A stretch of 47,500 nucleotides of DNA, taken from assembly GCF_964340395.1 (NCBI RefSeq), contig NC_135552.1:18897181-18944680 (forward strand), given 5' to 3'. The notes below the pieces were generated by a model. The model worked only from the letters and a program-made list of their open reading frames with translations. It was not told the origin of the DNA and searched no databases. A program made the translations under genes and the position numbers. The DNA comes from Glandiceps talaboti. Its lineage: Eukaryota > Hemichordata > Enteropneusta > Spengelidae. Positions 24,775-37,900 of the stretch are shown piece by piece (position 1 is the stretch's first letter; each line of letters opens with the position of its first letter).

Positions 24775-25966
24775 AAACACATACACCAGAAAAGGTAGTT
24801 TTCCTAATATTATGAAGCAATATTTAATGTATGTGTTGCTCGTATCCTGTACCACATAGTTTTGATGTGGTTTAGTTGACAGTGTTTGCATCACTGACTA
24901 TCAAATACACATTTCACAACAGAATGAACTTTACAGAGTCTAGAATCCAGGTGATTGGGGATTTTGAATTTTGATTTCCCGATGGGGGAAATAATGAAGT
25001 CAAAATCCCCCATTCGCATTGATTCCAGGCTGAGATAGTAGACACTCTTACTTCTATCAAGAGCTGAACCGATATAATAGCCACTACTTTGGTGGTTATA
25101 CAGAAACCAACTGATTCTGTTTTGTTATGAAAATGATACAGATAAAGTGATGAAACATATTCATAAGTATCACTCTTACACTATCAAAATGTTTGTGACA
25201 GTAATGCATGCAAAGATTGGGTACACACATCAGCCATCACATTGTACATGCAATTTAAGATTTATACAGAAAGTAATTCGATGTCAAATTTCTCTCCAAC
25301 TTGTAAAAATCCAAAGCAGTATGTACAATGCAAGATGAGAGCTGTTTTAAAAAGTGGTCCCCTTCTTTGTTACAGTTGCAGTTGCGGTTTCAAATTTTCC
25401 CATTTTTTGTTGTAATTTTTAACTTTTACGTCTTAAGATAATATATTGACACCTTACATTTACTTGCTCACCAAAAGCACCAACCATTTTCCATAAAGTC
25501 ATTTGTTATTAAAAAAGTTACAGAAATGTCACCTTCGATAAAAACACTTTCAAAAAATAGACAACTCTCCTTAGGCAACTGATTTTTTTATCAACTCTTT
25601 CTTCTAGTGTTACAAGTTGTATTGTACGATTATCTTTGAATATATTTGTAGTAATAATTGTCATGGTGATCATCATTTTCTGATAATCAATATCAATGTT
25701 GTCATATTTGATCAGTTTTTTTGATGTGTCATCCATTCTATATATGTTGACACTGGTACTGTAATCAGAAATCTTCAGTCTGTCTCCAATCACCAATTCT
25801 TGTTCTTTCACGGTTTCCTTGTCTGTATCTCTTCAATGTGAATATTTGTCATAAAGAATCACATATCAACACAGCACTAACTTGATTGGAATTGTTCAGT
25901 GGCTACAAATCAAGCCAAATTTACTGCTTCATTTTTGATTACACACTCTTTGAGTTCATCATAAAC
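24775..25966 (-). other. EPB41L5: Probable EPB41L5 3' untranslated region
   Basis: The sequence between the stop and the first AATAAA. It includes a hairpin at 24955-25014. Open frames within it have no recognisable content. Confidence 0.35.
24955..25014. repeat. Foldback hairpin
   Basis: The left arm TTGGGGATTTTGAATTTTG pairs imperfectly with the right arm, whose complement begins TGGGGGATTTTGACTTC. The central loop is about four bases (CCC-GATG-GGGG). It could be a small foldback element or a structured RNA in the putative 3' untranslated region. Confidence 0.5.
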
Positions 25967-26149
25967 TTATAGCTCTGTTGTCATCAGTGGTTTCTTGTCT
26001 TTAGTTTCTTCTTCATCTGCTACCGTAGCAACGTGCCATGGCGACAGAATGAGACTGCTGCTGGACACAGGTCTGTTAGCTCCTGCTGCACTGTGTCCTG
26101 GTAGACTGGCTGACCTGTCCACAGGTCTTGTCGGTTTGGATTCCAGACT
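25967..26149 (-). CDS. EPB41L5: EPB41L5 last coding exon, TTEL C-terminus
   Basis: Sixty codons from [18 protein letters not shown] to KKPLMTTEL and stop. The acceptor is CTTTCAG, phase 0. The end matches the conserved LLTTEL end of vertebrate EPB41L5, which anchors the whole C-terminal model. T at -2 and L at 0 satisfy the class I PDZ-ligand rule. Confidence 0.88.
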   Translation of the reverse strand, partial: SLESKPTRPVDRSASLPGHSAAGANRPVSSSSLILSPWHVATVADEEETKDKKPLMTTEL

Positions 26150-27010
26150 CTGAAAGTAAAGACAAAACATTAAGAGAATTGTTCACTGCAAGTATGCACA
26201 GTTATGAGGTCTAGATTTCAAAACTGTTAGTATGCTTCACAACACAAGGTGAATAACCTGTTTCTGTTGACATAGTACTACTAATAACTATCACACCAAG
26301 TACATAACACAATTTACACTGATATATCAATTGAATAAACCACTGGCACTGCTATGTGTATACAACAAAATTTATACGTGTAGACATAACATTAGGCTGT
26401 ACAATACATTGTGTCACTCCACCCTCACAGGTGAAAGGGTTGACCGATGTGTGAGGGTGCCCTGTCATGACGTACCTTATAGACTAATGTAACATAAATT
26501 GAGATAACAACGACATCTTGTTTTAAATTTTGTGATTTGTTGATATACAAATAACACCAAAGTAGAGCATTTTCTGTATGTACCACAATCGCTTATAGCA
26601 TCCATATCAAGTGTAAAAGTATACTCTTTCATTTGGTAATACAACCCATAACATCGAAGTAAAAGCATTTTCTGTACATACCACAATTGTTTATAGCATC
26701 CATATCCATATCAAGTGTTAAACTACACTGTTTCATTTACTAATTGACCACATTAGAAAGGTCACATGCTAGGCTTGTAAATAAACCAATTGAAACAGTA
26801 TACTGTTACACTTTATGTTATTTTACAAACAAATGTAACACATAGAGAAAGTGCTTTACTTCAGTTTTACTTGTTGTATATTACTGTATTTTGGTATGTC
26901 CATTCTACATATATGCAAACAAGCATATTATCATTTTTACTGATTCATGACAAGATGAAGTTTTTGACATGGCATTAGTTTGATTTGCAGCTACGTTAAT
27001 ACATGCTGTT

Positions 27011-27075
<65 letters not shown>

Positions 27076-28933
27076 CATCTGTCAGCTGCAAACAAAGTGC
27101 AAGGTCATTTGGTTAATAGAATGAGTCATTGAAAACACACAAAACACAACTGCATGTGCGTATAATTAATACTCCATGCAGCTCCTGTAGAACGTAATGT
27201 TGAGGATTAGTATAGCGGTTAGCACAATCTGGTTGCTTCTGGTACAGACACAAACAACAAACAACAGTGCATCAGGGTGAAAATTCAAGGCCATTATTCT
27301 TCAAATCTGAACACATAAAATCAAGCAGGGTAGGACGGTGGGGAGGGGAGACATGCTGCTGGTGAGGGGTAAATTTCAAACACATACTTTGAGTTTCCCC
27401 GGTGGGGAGGTTGGACTTTTCACAGGACTGTCTGGCGCATTAGACATCTGAAATTTAAACATGTTATCAGAATGTCAAATATTTAAAAAAAAAAAAATGT
27501 TATGTGAAATCCCAATGTAGTAAATTACTATTGGCAAGGCTGATACAGGTGGCTGGTAAGTTTATATGTAAATGACAGTTGATTGACCAATCACAGTAGA
27601 GGATATAAAGGACATAGGATATTTATTAATGAATAGATTTCAGTGATAAGATCACATATTCAAACCCAAAATACCAGATTCCATCCATACTACTGATTGG
27701 TCAGTTTCATGGATGCTAACTTTTGATTGGCTGAAGTTTGTATAGTTCTTCACTGTGATTGGTCAACTACTTTATGTTGCTTTAAAATCAAGTATTAAAC
27801 TGATAAAGTGCATTATCGCGTTCTACTAACTACAAGTACAAATACTGCGCCACTATAAATGTTACTGTCATTATTTCTGTGAAACGGCACAATATGAAGT
27901 CTATCTCACAATGTCAGTTTTAGTAAATTAATCGAAATCTGAAATGTCATTCATGCGGTATTTTGCGTACCAATACCCATGGGTCCTGTCTTGATTGTTC
28001 CAAAGACATCCGCCGTCGTTGAAAGACTGACATGTGGCTCTATCAAACATAACAGGCACAGAAAACAAAAATAACACATTGTGTGGTTAGAAAGACAGCA
28101 ATACACACAATGATAAGGCAATAAACATTATCGCCTTGTTATAGACATGATGTGGTGGTGTTTTACAACAAAGCTTAGCAACAGTCTTTGAAAGTCTGGA
28201 TCTGGTAATTGAATGTTTGTGAGACAACAGAGGGCTCTCATAGCCTGTTCACTGATACATCATTAGCTGGTTGTACTTCCTAGCCCTCTTATCAACAGCT
28301 TGCTTTGAGAATAGTTCTAACGTTGGTAATTACAAATTGAAAATGTTCACCCAATAATCTGATTGATCACAGTGTGCATTGCCTACTACCATGGCAACTA
28401 GTCAGACTATCATTATTCAAATGAATCCATTATGTAAATGTACACAACTAGTCAGACTATCATTATTCAAATGAAGTCATTATGTGAATGTACACAACTA
28501 GTCAGACTATGATTATTCAAATGAAGTCATTATGTAAATGAACACAACTAGTCAGACTATCATTATTCAAATGAAGTCATTATGTAAATGAACACACATT
28601 TCCGAGATGATCACAGGAGTTTAACAATAAACTCTCACTCACAAGACGAGTGCGAATTTGGGGGGACTCCTGGAGTAATGACTCGAAAAGTCGGGGACGA
28701 TTACTCACACGGAGCCCGCAGGTGCTATGTTTGCCGGGCCTGGGTGACTCTGGGATAGCCTGTGGACTGACTGGGAAAGCCTTGACAGTTCCACAGCAAC
28801 GTGATATAGAGCGTGCTACATAGCCCTGTCACGTAGTCCTAAACCCGAATGGATCTCTGTAGCATTTGTGTGTTTGTTTGTTTGTGTGTATTTGTCTGCA
28901 TAACAGAAAATCGCTGGGAGGAATTCCCAGCAC

Positions 28934-28969
<36 letters not shown>

Positions 28970-31900
28970 TGATTAGCACAATTTGAGTAGTGGCATGTGA
29001 TAATTTGCATGTTAGAAATTTAACATACAGGTGTGTGATAATGACTTTTAGGGGTGTGGCTACCTGAATCAGTTAAAACTATTCTCAAGACAAGCTATTG
29101 ATATGAGGGCTAGGGAGGTATGACCAGCTAATGATGTATGTCAACAATGCAGTGAACAGACTAGAGTTCTTATGATACCACACTGACTAAATGATAGAAA
29201 GTTAGTGTCAAATACCATTACAAAGTGTATTAAAGTCCCACCACATGGACCTTTATTACAATGTATGGATATAGTATCCTATACTGCAAACCTGGACATT
29301 TTCACTAAAGACCTATTTTTGCTGGAAAACAGAAAATGCCAAAATGAGTATTCCATGCGGATTGGATTTTTACATTTGTCTTAAAGATGAAAGTAGAAAT
29401 CAAATCTGCAAGGATTCCTGGCTAAAAATAGGCAGTGACTAAAAATGCCTTCTTGTACATGAACACAATGTATCAGTCTGGTAATTAGTAAAAAAAAATA
29501 AGTCTTTGAGAACTAGATGAAGACTGTAGAATCATAAAATTTTGTGGTAGTGAAAATATCTCGGTTTACGGTATGGTAGCGTATTTAACAACATGAATAT
29601 TCCAGTTTATATGGAGTATAATATTCCTACAAAAGGAAATCAAAGTTTGTTGAATTAAAAACAAGGACATGACACATGATATACATCACAAATATGACTA
29701 ATGTTGAAGGCTTGACATTCAGTTTATAAATTACTGAATTGCATTGTTCCTCAAAAAAAAAGGAATGATATAAATTTGAACAAAGTGAAATAAAAATAAA
29801 GGGGACACAGTCTGTAACTGTATGGTTTTAGTGCTTACTTTTCTCATTTTGAAATACGCTTAATATGCTATCCAACTACTAAACTGTAGTGAATCATTCC
29901 TTACAAAGTTATGGCACTGGTAATCCAGCCTTTGGCTTACTGAGGTCTCAGACCACTAAAGTTAGTGGTCTGAACTGAGATAGACACAAGCTAAATCTAT
30001 TGTTATTCAACGTAGTAGATTACACAAGTGGGTGATAGCAGTTCCTCTGTTGTGTGATTCTAATCATCCTGTGATCAAAATAGTGTAAACATTGGAAGTA
30101 ATAAAACAGCACTGCAAGTCCATGGAACTCTAAATTAACTAGTTTTCAGAGACGCCTCCCTACTGAGACTATAATTAAACCAACATCCATTCAATAGCTT
30201 ATCACTGTTGTATCAACATGTTGTGACAATAGTTTTAGTTTGTGTCTATCTTAGTAAACCGAAGGTTCAACTATCAGTGTAATATCATCTTGAATTCATG
30301 TACATGACACAAAAATGAGAAACTGTTTCATTATTTTGGGGACACTACAAAGTTTGAAAAACACTTGATAATCTCAGTTTCTATGTCTCTTTGTGTATAG
30401 TTCACCTTTTCTGTGTATAGTTCACCTTTTCACCATATGCGGACGTTTGCGTCAATAAGTCTAAGAGTACATTGTATATCAATCTATTTGTATCTTACAC
30501 TGACCCTAGTGGGGTCTTAGTTACAGCCTGTGTTACTTTAACAAAAATGTGATATCAGTTAATTCTTATATCACATAAATTTACAAAATTTGTGTGTGTA
30601 TGTCTCAATTTCCTGTTTCTGTTGAGATAAAATCTGTAATAGAGAACACAAGTATGCATTGATGTTTAATTTTCAATCACACTTTATTTAGTGCATAGAG
30701 AGTAACTACTAGTATTATATGATAGTATTACTTACTGCTAGCTTTGATGTAGGTGAAGTAACCATCAAAGATACTCCAGTCGGTGACACAGGTACTCCAG
30801 ATGGTGACATTGGTACTGCAGTTGGTGATATCGGTACAATTGGTGACACTGGTACAATTGGTGACACTGGTACAATTGGTGACACAGGTGCTTTTGTTGC
30901 TGTAGCACTCGTAGTGGTAAATGTATGAGTTGTTGTAGCTGCAGTACTTCTACCTGCTGTTGTGTTGATGACTGAACTCGGTGGCTCGGTACTATTGGCT
31001 AAACTTGAAACTGTTCCGTTGACTTTTAGCACGGTCATGTTCGTTGTAATGGTGGTTGTGTTGGTGTTGTTTACAGGGAATGGTTCAGACTTGGCTGGAT
31101 GTCTCTTGGTCAGTGCTGATATTGGAGTAAATGACGGCGTTGGTGACAATTGTCCAGCTTCCTCTGTTGTGTTTCCACTGTGTACAAAATGAACAACAAC
31201 AACATCAATAAAGCTACTACACCATTGCCATTTGTCTCACTCTTTCTCTTACATTACATTACATTACATTACAAAGGTGACTCACATGAGTAGTTTACAA
31301 ACATCATGTCTTACAGTTCACAGATATACTGATTTGAAGCCAAATTGGAGACTTTCAACAATGGTAATGTAATGAGGTCGAGTACAAATGCAATCTGATT
31401 AAAATCTGACTGTAGGAATATGACTCAATTTCTTTCCGTACCTCTGTTTCTTTCATACATTGTCATTTGTTTTTGATTATTTTTTTGGGGGGTGGGGGGT
31501 GGGGAATGATTCTTCCTACATCTGACCTCATAACAGTGAGTACTACTCATGTAGTTTAGTATGAAGGTGACTGGTAGGAGATTAGGAGTAACTGATACTT
31601 CAATGTGTACATAGTACTTTGTGTATTCTTAATCTTACTTGTATGCAAATACACTCTTATAGGCCAGAGTGACATGATGTATCGTATGGTCTATCTTACA
31701 CACAAATGAATCACTTTACTCAAAGTGATGCATTCAAAAGTTGGCAATCTTATTCTAGAACTGTAGTTGGAATGAGCCATCAGTTAGTTACATTGCTGGC
31801 AAAGTTACCATGGTGTTTTTACTCGATAGATGTCAATAACTAAAACTTGCCGACATGTACAAAGCAAACACCAAGGTAACCTTGTCGACACTGTATTACA

Positions 31901-34900
31901 TCCATACTTACACATTCTGCATACTACTGAAATTTTTCATGCTTTTGTTGACTGTTAAACTATCACTGCTTTGTGATGGCATGGAGTTAGTTCGTCTGAA
32001 ATAACAAGAAAATGGCTGTCAACATAAAACCCCAACAATTACGGCATTAATTTATCCTTGCAACCCTCAACAAATAAGACTTTTTTTAATATATTGTTTT
32101 CTTTACTACAAAACTAAGATTTGGTTTTTAGAGTTTGTCAGTTGTTAGGAATCATTCACATTCACAGCAAATACAAACTTGGATGTATCAGTGAGGTGGA
32201 ATAAATTTGATTGGTGCATTTTGGTCATGTGGATGTCACATGATCATCACATGGTTGAGTGATAGTGAATTCCATGTTACTTTAGTATGCAAACAACCAA
32301 TAAACACATACAGGATACATTTTATTTGAATGGGTTACAGGGATAAAGCTGCCTTGGTATAATGAGCTCAGTCTCTGCTGAATATCAGTTTTATCACGAT
32401 CATTGTATTTTAATACTCTCTTTTTATTTTATTTTGAGGTTACTGTTAGACTGTAAGATTCGCCATTGTGTACCACTCCTTTTCAAGTGGCCATACAGAT
32501 GAGGATTGGGTACTAGTATTTATTTTCAATTTTATTATGACTTCCTACTTGAAAAATCAATGTGAAACAACATATGCCAAGTCCTTGTTTGTAACTCAAT
32601 AAATTGCAAAAGCATGATAAATTTGTAAAATCAATAACAAACATTTTACACATTTTTAGCTTTTTGCAATGTATTGAGTTACAAACAAAGACTTGGTCTA
32701 TGTTGTTTCACATTGATTTTTCAAGTAGGAAGCCATGACAAAATTGTTTTATAAATTAAAAATCCAAAACAAATACCCAATCCTTATCCATATGGCCATT
32801 TTGATAACTAATTTAGCTAATAGTTAAGAGGAATACCAACAGCAACGAATCTTTCCGTCTATAAGGGTACTTCAGTTTCTAGTTTGATCAATAAAATATT
32901 TTCTCCAGGTGAGCTTTTCTTACATGTAGTAAGTAGTACATCTGTTATGGTACATACAGACTATAGACAATAAAACTGATATCCAGAGGATGAAAGGCAA
33001 CAAAGAAAAAATAAGAAACTTGTAAAAAAAAAGTTGAAAGCTGCATAACATGCATGTATTGAACTAGCAGATAAAAAGATAATACACCACAAGGCAATCT
33101 AAGCAAAAACAATAAAATAATTAAAATCACACAAGACGTCAATGCATATATTATGTTAATCATTCTTTTAAGAATTTTACATATGGAGCAATATTTCCAC
33201 CACCATAGCACACTAACACGGTGATAACTTGGAAAGTTTTTGGGTGATGCTTACAAGATTTTTAGATATGATCAGTTTTGTTACGAGATAAATTTTACGG
33301 AAACACTACATTTTACAGACAGACAGAATGGTATAGATTATAGATACCAGTTACAAGGTCAAAAGTTCACATTATAAGGTCAAAGGTCGGAAGGTTGCAC
33401 ATTTGACAACAAAATATCCACTTCTCACTGTACTGTACAATATCAGGAAGTAGAGTTGGAGAATCAACTTTTTGTTTATGACTGATGGTATTCATCTGTT
33501 GCAAAATTGACAGGATATGTCAAGATTTAAAATGCAAATTTTTTTACCATCTTCATACTTTGTTTTCTTTGCATCACAAAGGGGTAACATTATCTTCCTA
33601 TATTTTCAAAATTGAAAATTGACGACTATGTTCTTATTTTTAAACATTTTGTACGTTGGAACTTTATGTATTCAAGAACTAATGCAATATGTCTTTGGGT
33701 CCGTGATAGAAATGTTACAGCAATATAAATATCATTGTTTTAGTTTTAAACTTTATACTTTTGAGCTACTTTTGATATTAATTTCACTGTGTAGTATAGG
33801 TACCGATGACAAACAAGCTAAATTATACATGTCGATCTTGTTTTAATTTGGCAGCTTTGTTGGTTGATGAAATCAGTGATAGTCATTCATGTTTTCACTA
33901 TCTTTGACTCTTAAATTCAGAATTTCAAAAGTTTCAACGTTACTCTTAAGAGCAAAGTTGTCATACAAGTGCTGCCATTCACAAAATGGTGCAATCCCAA
34001 AATTTGACGACGTAAGTATTTCCAAAGTATCCTAAATAATGAAAACAAAGTCACATCTCAAGATAATTCCAAAAACTTCTACATATTGTGGTACAAGAAG
34101 AGTTTTAATACTCAAATGATAATTTTGAGGTGATTCGTGGAATGCTGCAATGTAGGAGCGAAGGGAAGACTTTTGGCCTTGCACAGTGAGAAATGGATGG
34201 CATGAAGATTTAGGGATATAGAGTAAACTGTACTACAAATAGTTGATGGAAGCAGTGTTTAGATATACATGTATATACATACCATTGAGTAGTATGATTG
34301 CATTGATGGACAAAATGGATTATGTCCCACAGAAAACAGCGTTGAAAAGAGGGGGGTAAGGACACAGAAAATGAACTTGTTTAGTACACACATATTTCCA
34401 AAAACAGAGAATACAAAAAAAATCTTGATTGGTTAGTATGCTGGGTGTTGAATTGGATTGATTTATGGTTTGTGGAAGGTTAAAGGTCACCAGATGGAAG
34501 GCTCAATGTTTCACTCACAATACATACACTTCACCAATGTCATTTTTTCTTTCATTTTTTTTTTTTAGAGAGAGATTTCTCCATGAAAGATCATCTTCGT
34601 TGTGGTTTAATTGTGTTCATCATCTCCTTTGACTGAGGCAAATAATGGGTAATATCCGCCAGTCAGTATGGAATACTCCATTTCTGGATACTTACATTAC
34701 ATTTAAATACCAGGAAGAAAGGTGTTTTGGTTGGTTAGTTGTGAGTACAGACAAGAGGGTTGAACAGGGGATAAGAAACTTAAAAAAGAGAAGTTATTCC
34801 AGGATATACAGAGGTTGTTCCTTGTCATGTCCTGTTTGGAAAGAATTGTGTTAATTGAAGAACAAGTTGTCAACTTGAGTGTGCTGTGGTCTAGTCGGGT

Positions 34901-37900
34901 CTGACCCATTCCCCATTATCCACCATCTCCTATTACCATAGTGAGTGACTGACACACACACATACATACATACAGACAGACAGACAGACACAGACACACG
35001 CTATTCAGCAAAAGCACAGGCTCATGTCTGGGACAAGTTTAAGTTCATGTTCAACTGTTTGGTCATAATATTCCCTCGGTAAATTTTTCAAAAAACCCAT
35101 ATTTTTTAACATCACAAAATTTTCATAAAAGATAGCTGTTTTGATTTTGCTATAGACTTGAAGCCTAGATTTTGCACTTTGTCTCGACATATCCTCACTC
35201 AAACCAAAAATTCACATCGATCAAAATTATTTGCAATGGAGCCAAAGAAAAGGGTGCGAAAAAATTGGCAGTCAGTGAACTCACTTCAATGTTGGTGAAG
35301 TCTCCCCATCTTCCTTTGGCAGTAAAACTACTAGATTTTCCTTGTCTATTTTGTCTGTGTCATGTTTAGCCATTGATAAGTTCTTTTCAAGCTGCGTCTT
35401 AGATTTGAGAATGTTACATTTCATATGGTCTGGAGCTATAGTTTGTACTGCACCGGCAAGTTTATCAATGGGTTGTTGATTGTTGGGTAAAGTGTTAATG
35501 CTCAGGTTTATATCCCTGGCTGTAGCAGCTGTATATGTCTTTCTATGCACTGAGGGCGACTCAAGACCTTTCAGTTTGGCTGCCGCAGCTTCTGATGGAC
35601 CTAAGTGTAACAAACAAACAGGTAACACAATGACTTCACTGACTACAAAGTGAGATATTTCGTCATAAGTCGTTTTTTTCCCCTTCATGGCACAGTCTGA
35701 TTGTTGAGGTTTGTGTATGCTGTGATGTACTGTTGTGTTATGTTGTGCTGTATTTGTGAAATGTGACGTAGTCGGGAAAGTGTTATGACTGAATGTAGTA
35801 GTGTGATATATAACGGTATATGTGATTATGATGCAACGTTTGTGTGTGTTGTGAAATGTGGTGTGATGGTAGATATGTGACTGCTCTATCTGAACAGTGT
35901 CATGTTGAAAGACTGGGTGTGATGCGATGTCATGTGTGAACATGATGTGTGATGTATGTTGTGTCTGTTGAGTGACATAGGGTGATGTGAAGTCATGCAT
36001 GACCATGATGTAAGGTAGAAACAGTGTGTCTGTCCTTAAAGCAAGGGTTTGAGACGGGAAGATTCTAGTCAGAAACATGGAAAGGAACGGCAACGGATTA
36101 CACAAGAGAACTGCACTCCTTTAGACAGCATGCAACACCCACATGCAGTAAATAAAGGAGCAACAACAGGGTGCAGTATCAAAATAATTTTATTCTCATG
36201 ACACTAAGTCACATGAGAAGTCATTCTGGATCACGGTATCCTGAATATGGTAATAAAAACAAATGCCCTTTCTCCCCACTTTCCATAAACTACATCGATA
36301 TTAAAAAATAGCCACTAAAATATTGACAGAATAAAAATGAAATATCCCCAGGTATACTCACAGACATGCAGGAAAAACGTCTCGGTAACGAAACATGAAA
36401 ATGATACATACAGATTTGGAAAAACCTCTGGTTCAGGGTTTGACACATACATGAATGTAGGCGGTTTTCTGACATGCATTAGAGCATTGCCGAGTATACA
36501 GAATATCCATAACCACTGGGCTACAAGTACAGGTGTTTTAAAAATGCATTATACATGATTCATAAAAGTATATGGAATAGGGTGGGAAGGGTTCTCAACA
36601 TCATTTAGAATGTGTCAGTGTTTGTAATTTGTCATTATTTAAAAAATCAAAATGTAAATTTTTTCCCCTTTTTTTCTTAAAAAAATTGTTAAGCTTAGTC
36701 CTCTCTCTCTCTTCTGTAGTTCACTCGTTGACTAGAAATAACCGGAGTACATACTCAATGATTTGACACCTGTGGTTGTCGTACTTGCTGAGTCATATTT
36801 CTGTTTATCTTTGTCAGGTTCAGTTGTTGCTGTTGAACTTGTTTGTTCTGTTGTTGTAGTTGTACTTTCGTCCATATCAGAGCTGGAACTTTTGTCATCA
36901 AACATTTCCACTTTAGAGTCAACTGTGATGTTATTTTGATGCTTACTGGTATCCATGGTGATGGCATCCAAATTGGTTTCCTGAAATTGTCCCGTTACTG
37001 GGCCATTTGGACTTCCTCCAGTTGTGGCCACAGCTCCACCAGGAGTGCTGGTAGATGTTGTAACAGCTGCAGTCGGTGTGTCAGCCAGTGTCACTAGTGT
37101 GTCCATCACTGGTTCAGCATCTGTTGTGGCAGTTCCATTTGTTAGCGCTTCTTTACCTGGTGTACTGTAAATATGAAAAGTATCTAATTTGGGTGAACAA
37201 ATTTCACAAACATTTACAATATCACATACTATGATACAAGTTTTCAGGTGACAGTCGTAATGGTGTATTCGTTTCAAAAGCATGTATCACTCTGTGCATC
37301 ATAAATAGACAGATCAGTACGATCAGAGATAGTCAGGAACATATTCACGTAGATGACTCTGATTTGATCAAATTCTACATATATTACTGATAGAATATCA
37401 ATGCGTACAGTGTAGTTTTGATATATCTTCATAACTGCTGAAGATTTCAGATTTCTTGATGACAAATTTTGTCGTACAGCCAAGTTTAACTATAAATATA
37501 TCTGAACACCGTATATATAAATTGATGATACACCACATTTACCTTCCCTGTGGAGTGCCTGTATTTGCTGATGCATTTGCTTGTCTATGGGCAATTAGCC
37601 TTTCTTGAGCTGTGAAGAGAAAACACAAATGCAACATAGTAGAATAGAAATTGATACTTGACTCCATTTTGTATAATAGTAGTAGTAGAGTTACCTTATT
37701 GGAATCTAATTTTTTGAAAATTTGTTGACATTCTCTTGTTTTTACTCAAATTATGGACATGTCTTGAGGCCCATAATGTAGAAGTTCTATGTGCTACAGT
37801 TATGCAGGACAGAACATAGTCTTGCACAACAGTCCTTCAAAGCAACGTATGTGTGGTGTTACTCCTTACATCTCACTTTGAATAAACTTTGACAAGACTA

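Noticed and set aside
28816-29010. Minus-strand frame with poly-Phe
   Set aside because: It is the A28 tract read in reverse.
34645-34854. 69-codon plus-strand frame
   Set aside because: No domain or splice support, and the opposite strand is also open.
35601-36105. Upstream extension of the open frame containing the 35285-35600 exon
   Set aside because: This part is TG-rich simple sequence (His/Thr-rich in translation). A good CTTAG acceptor at 35602 in matching phase marks the true exon start.
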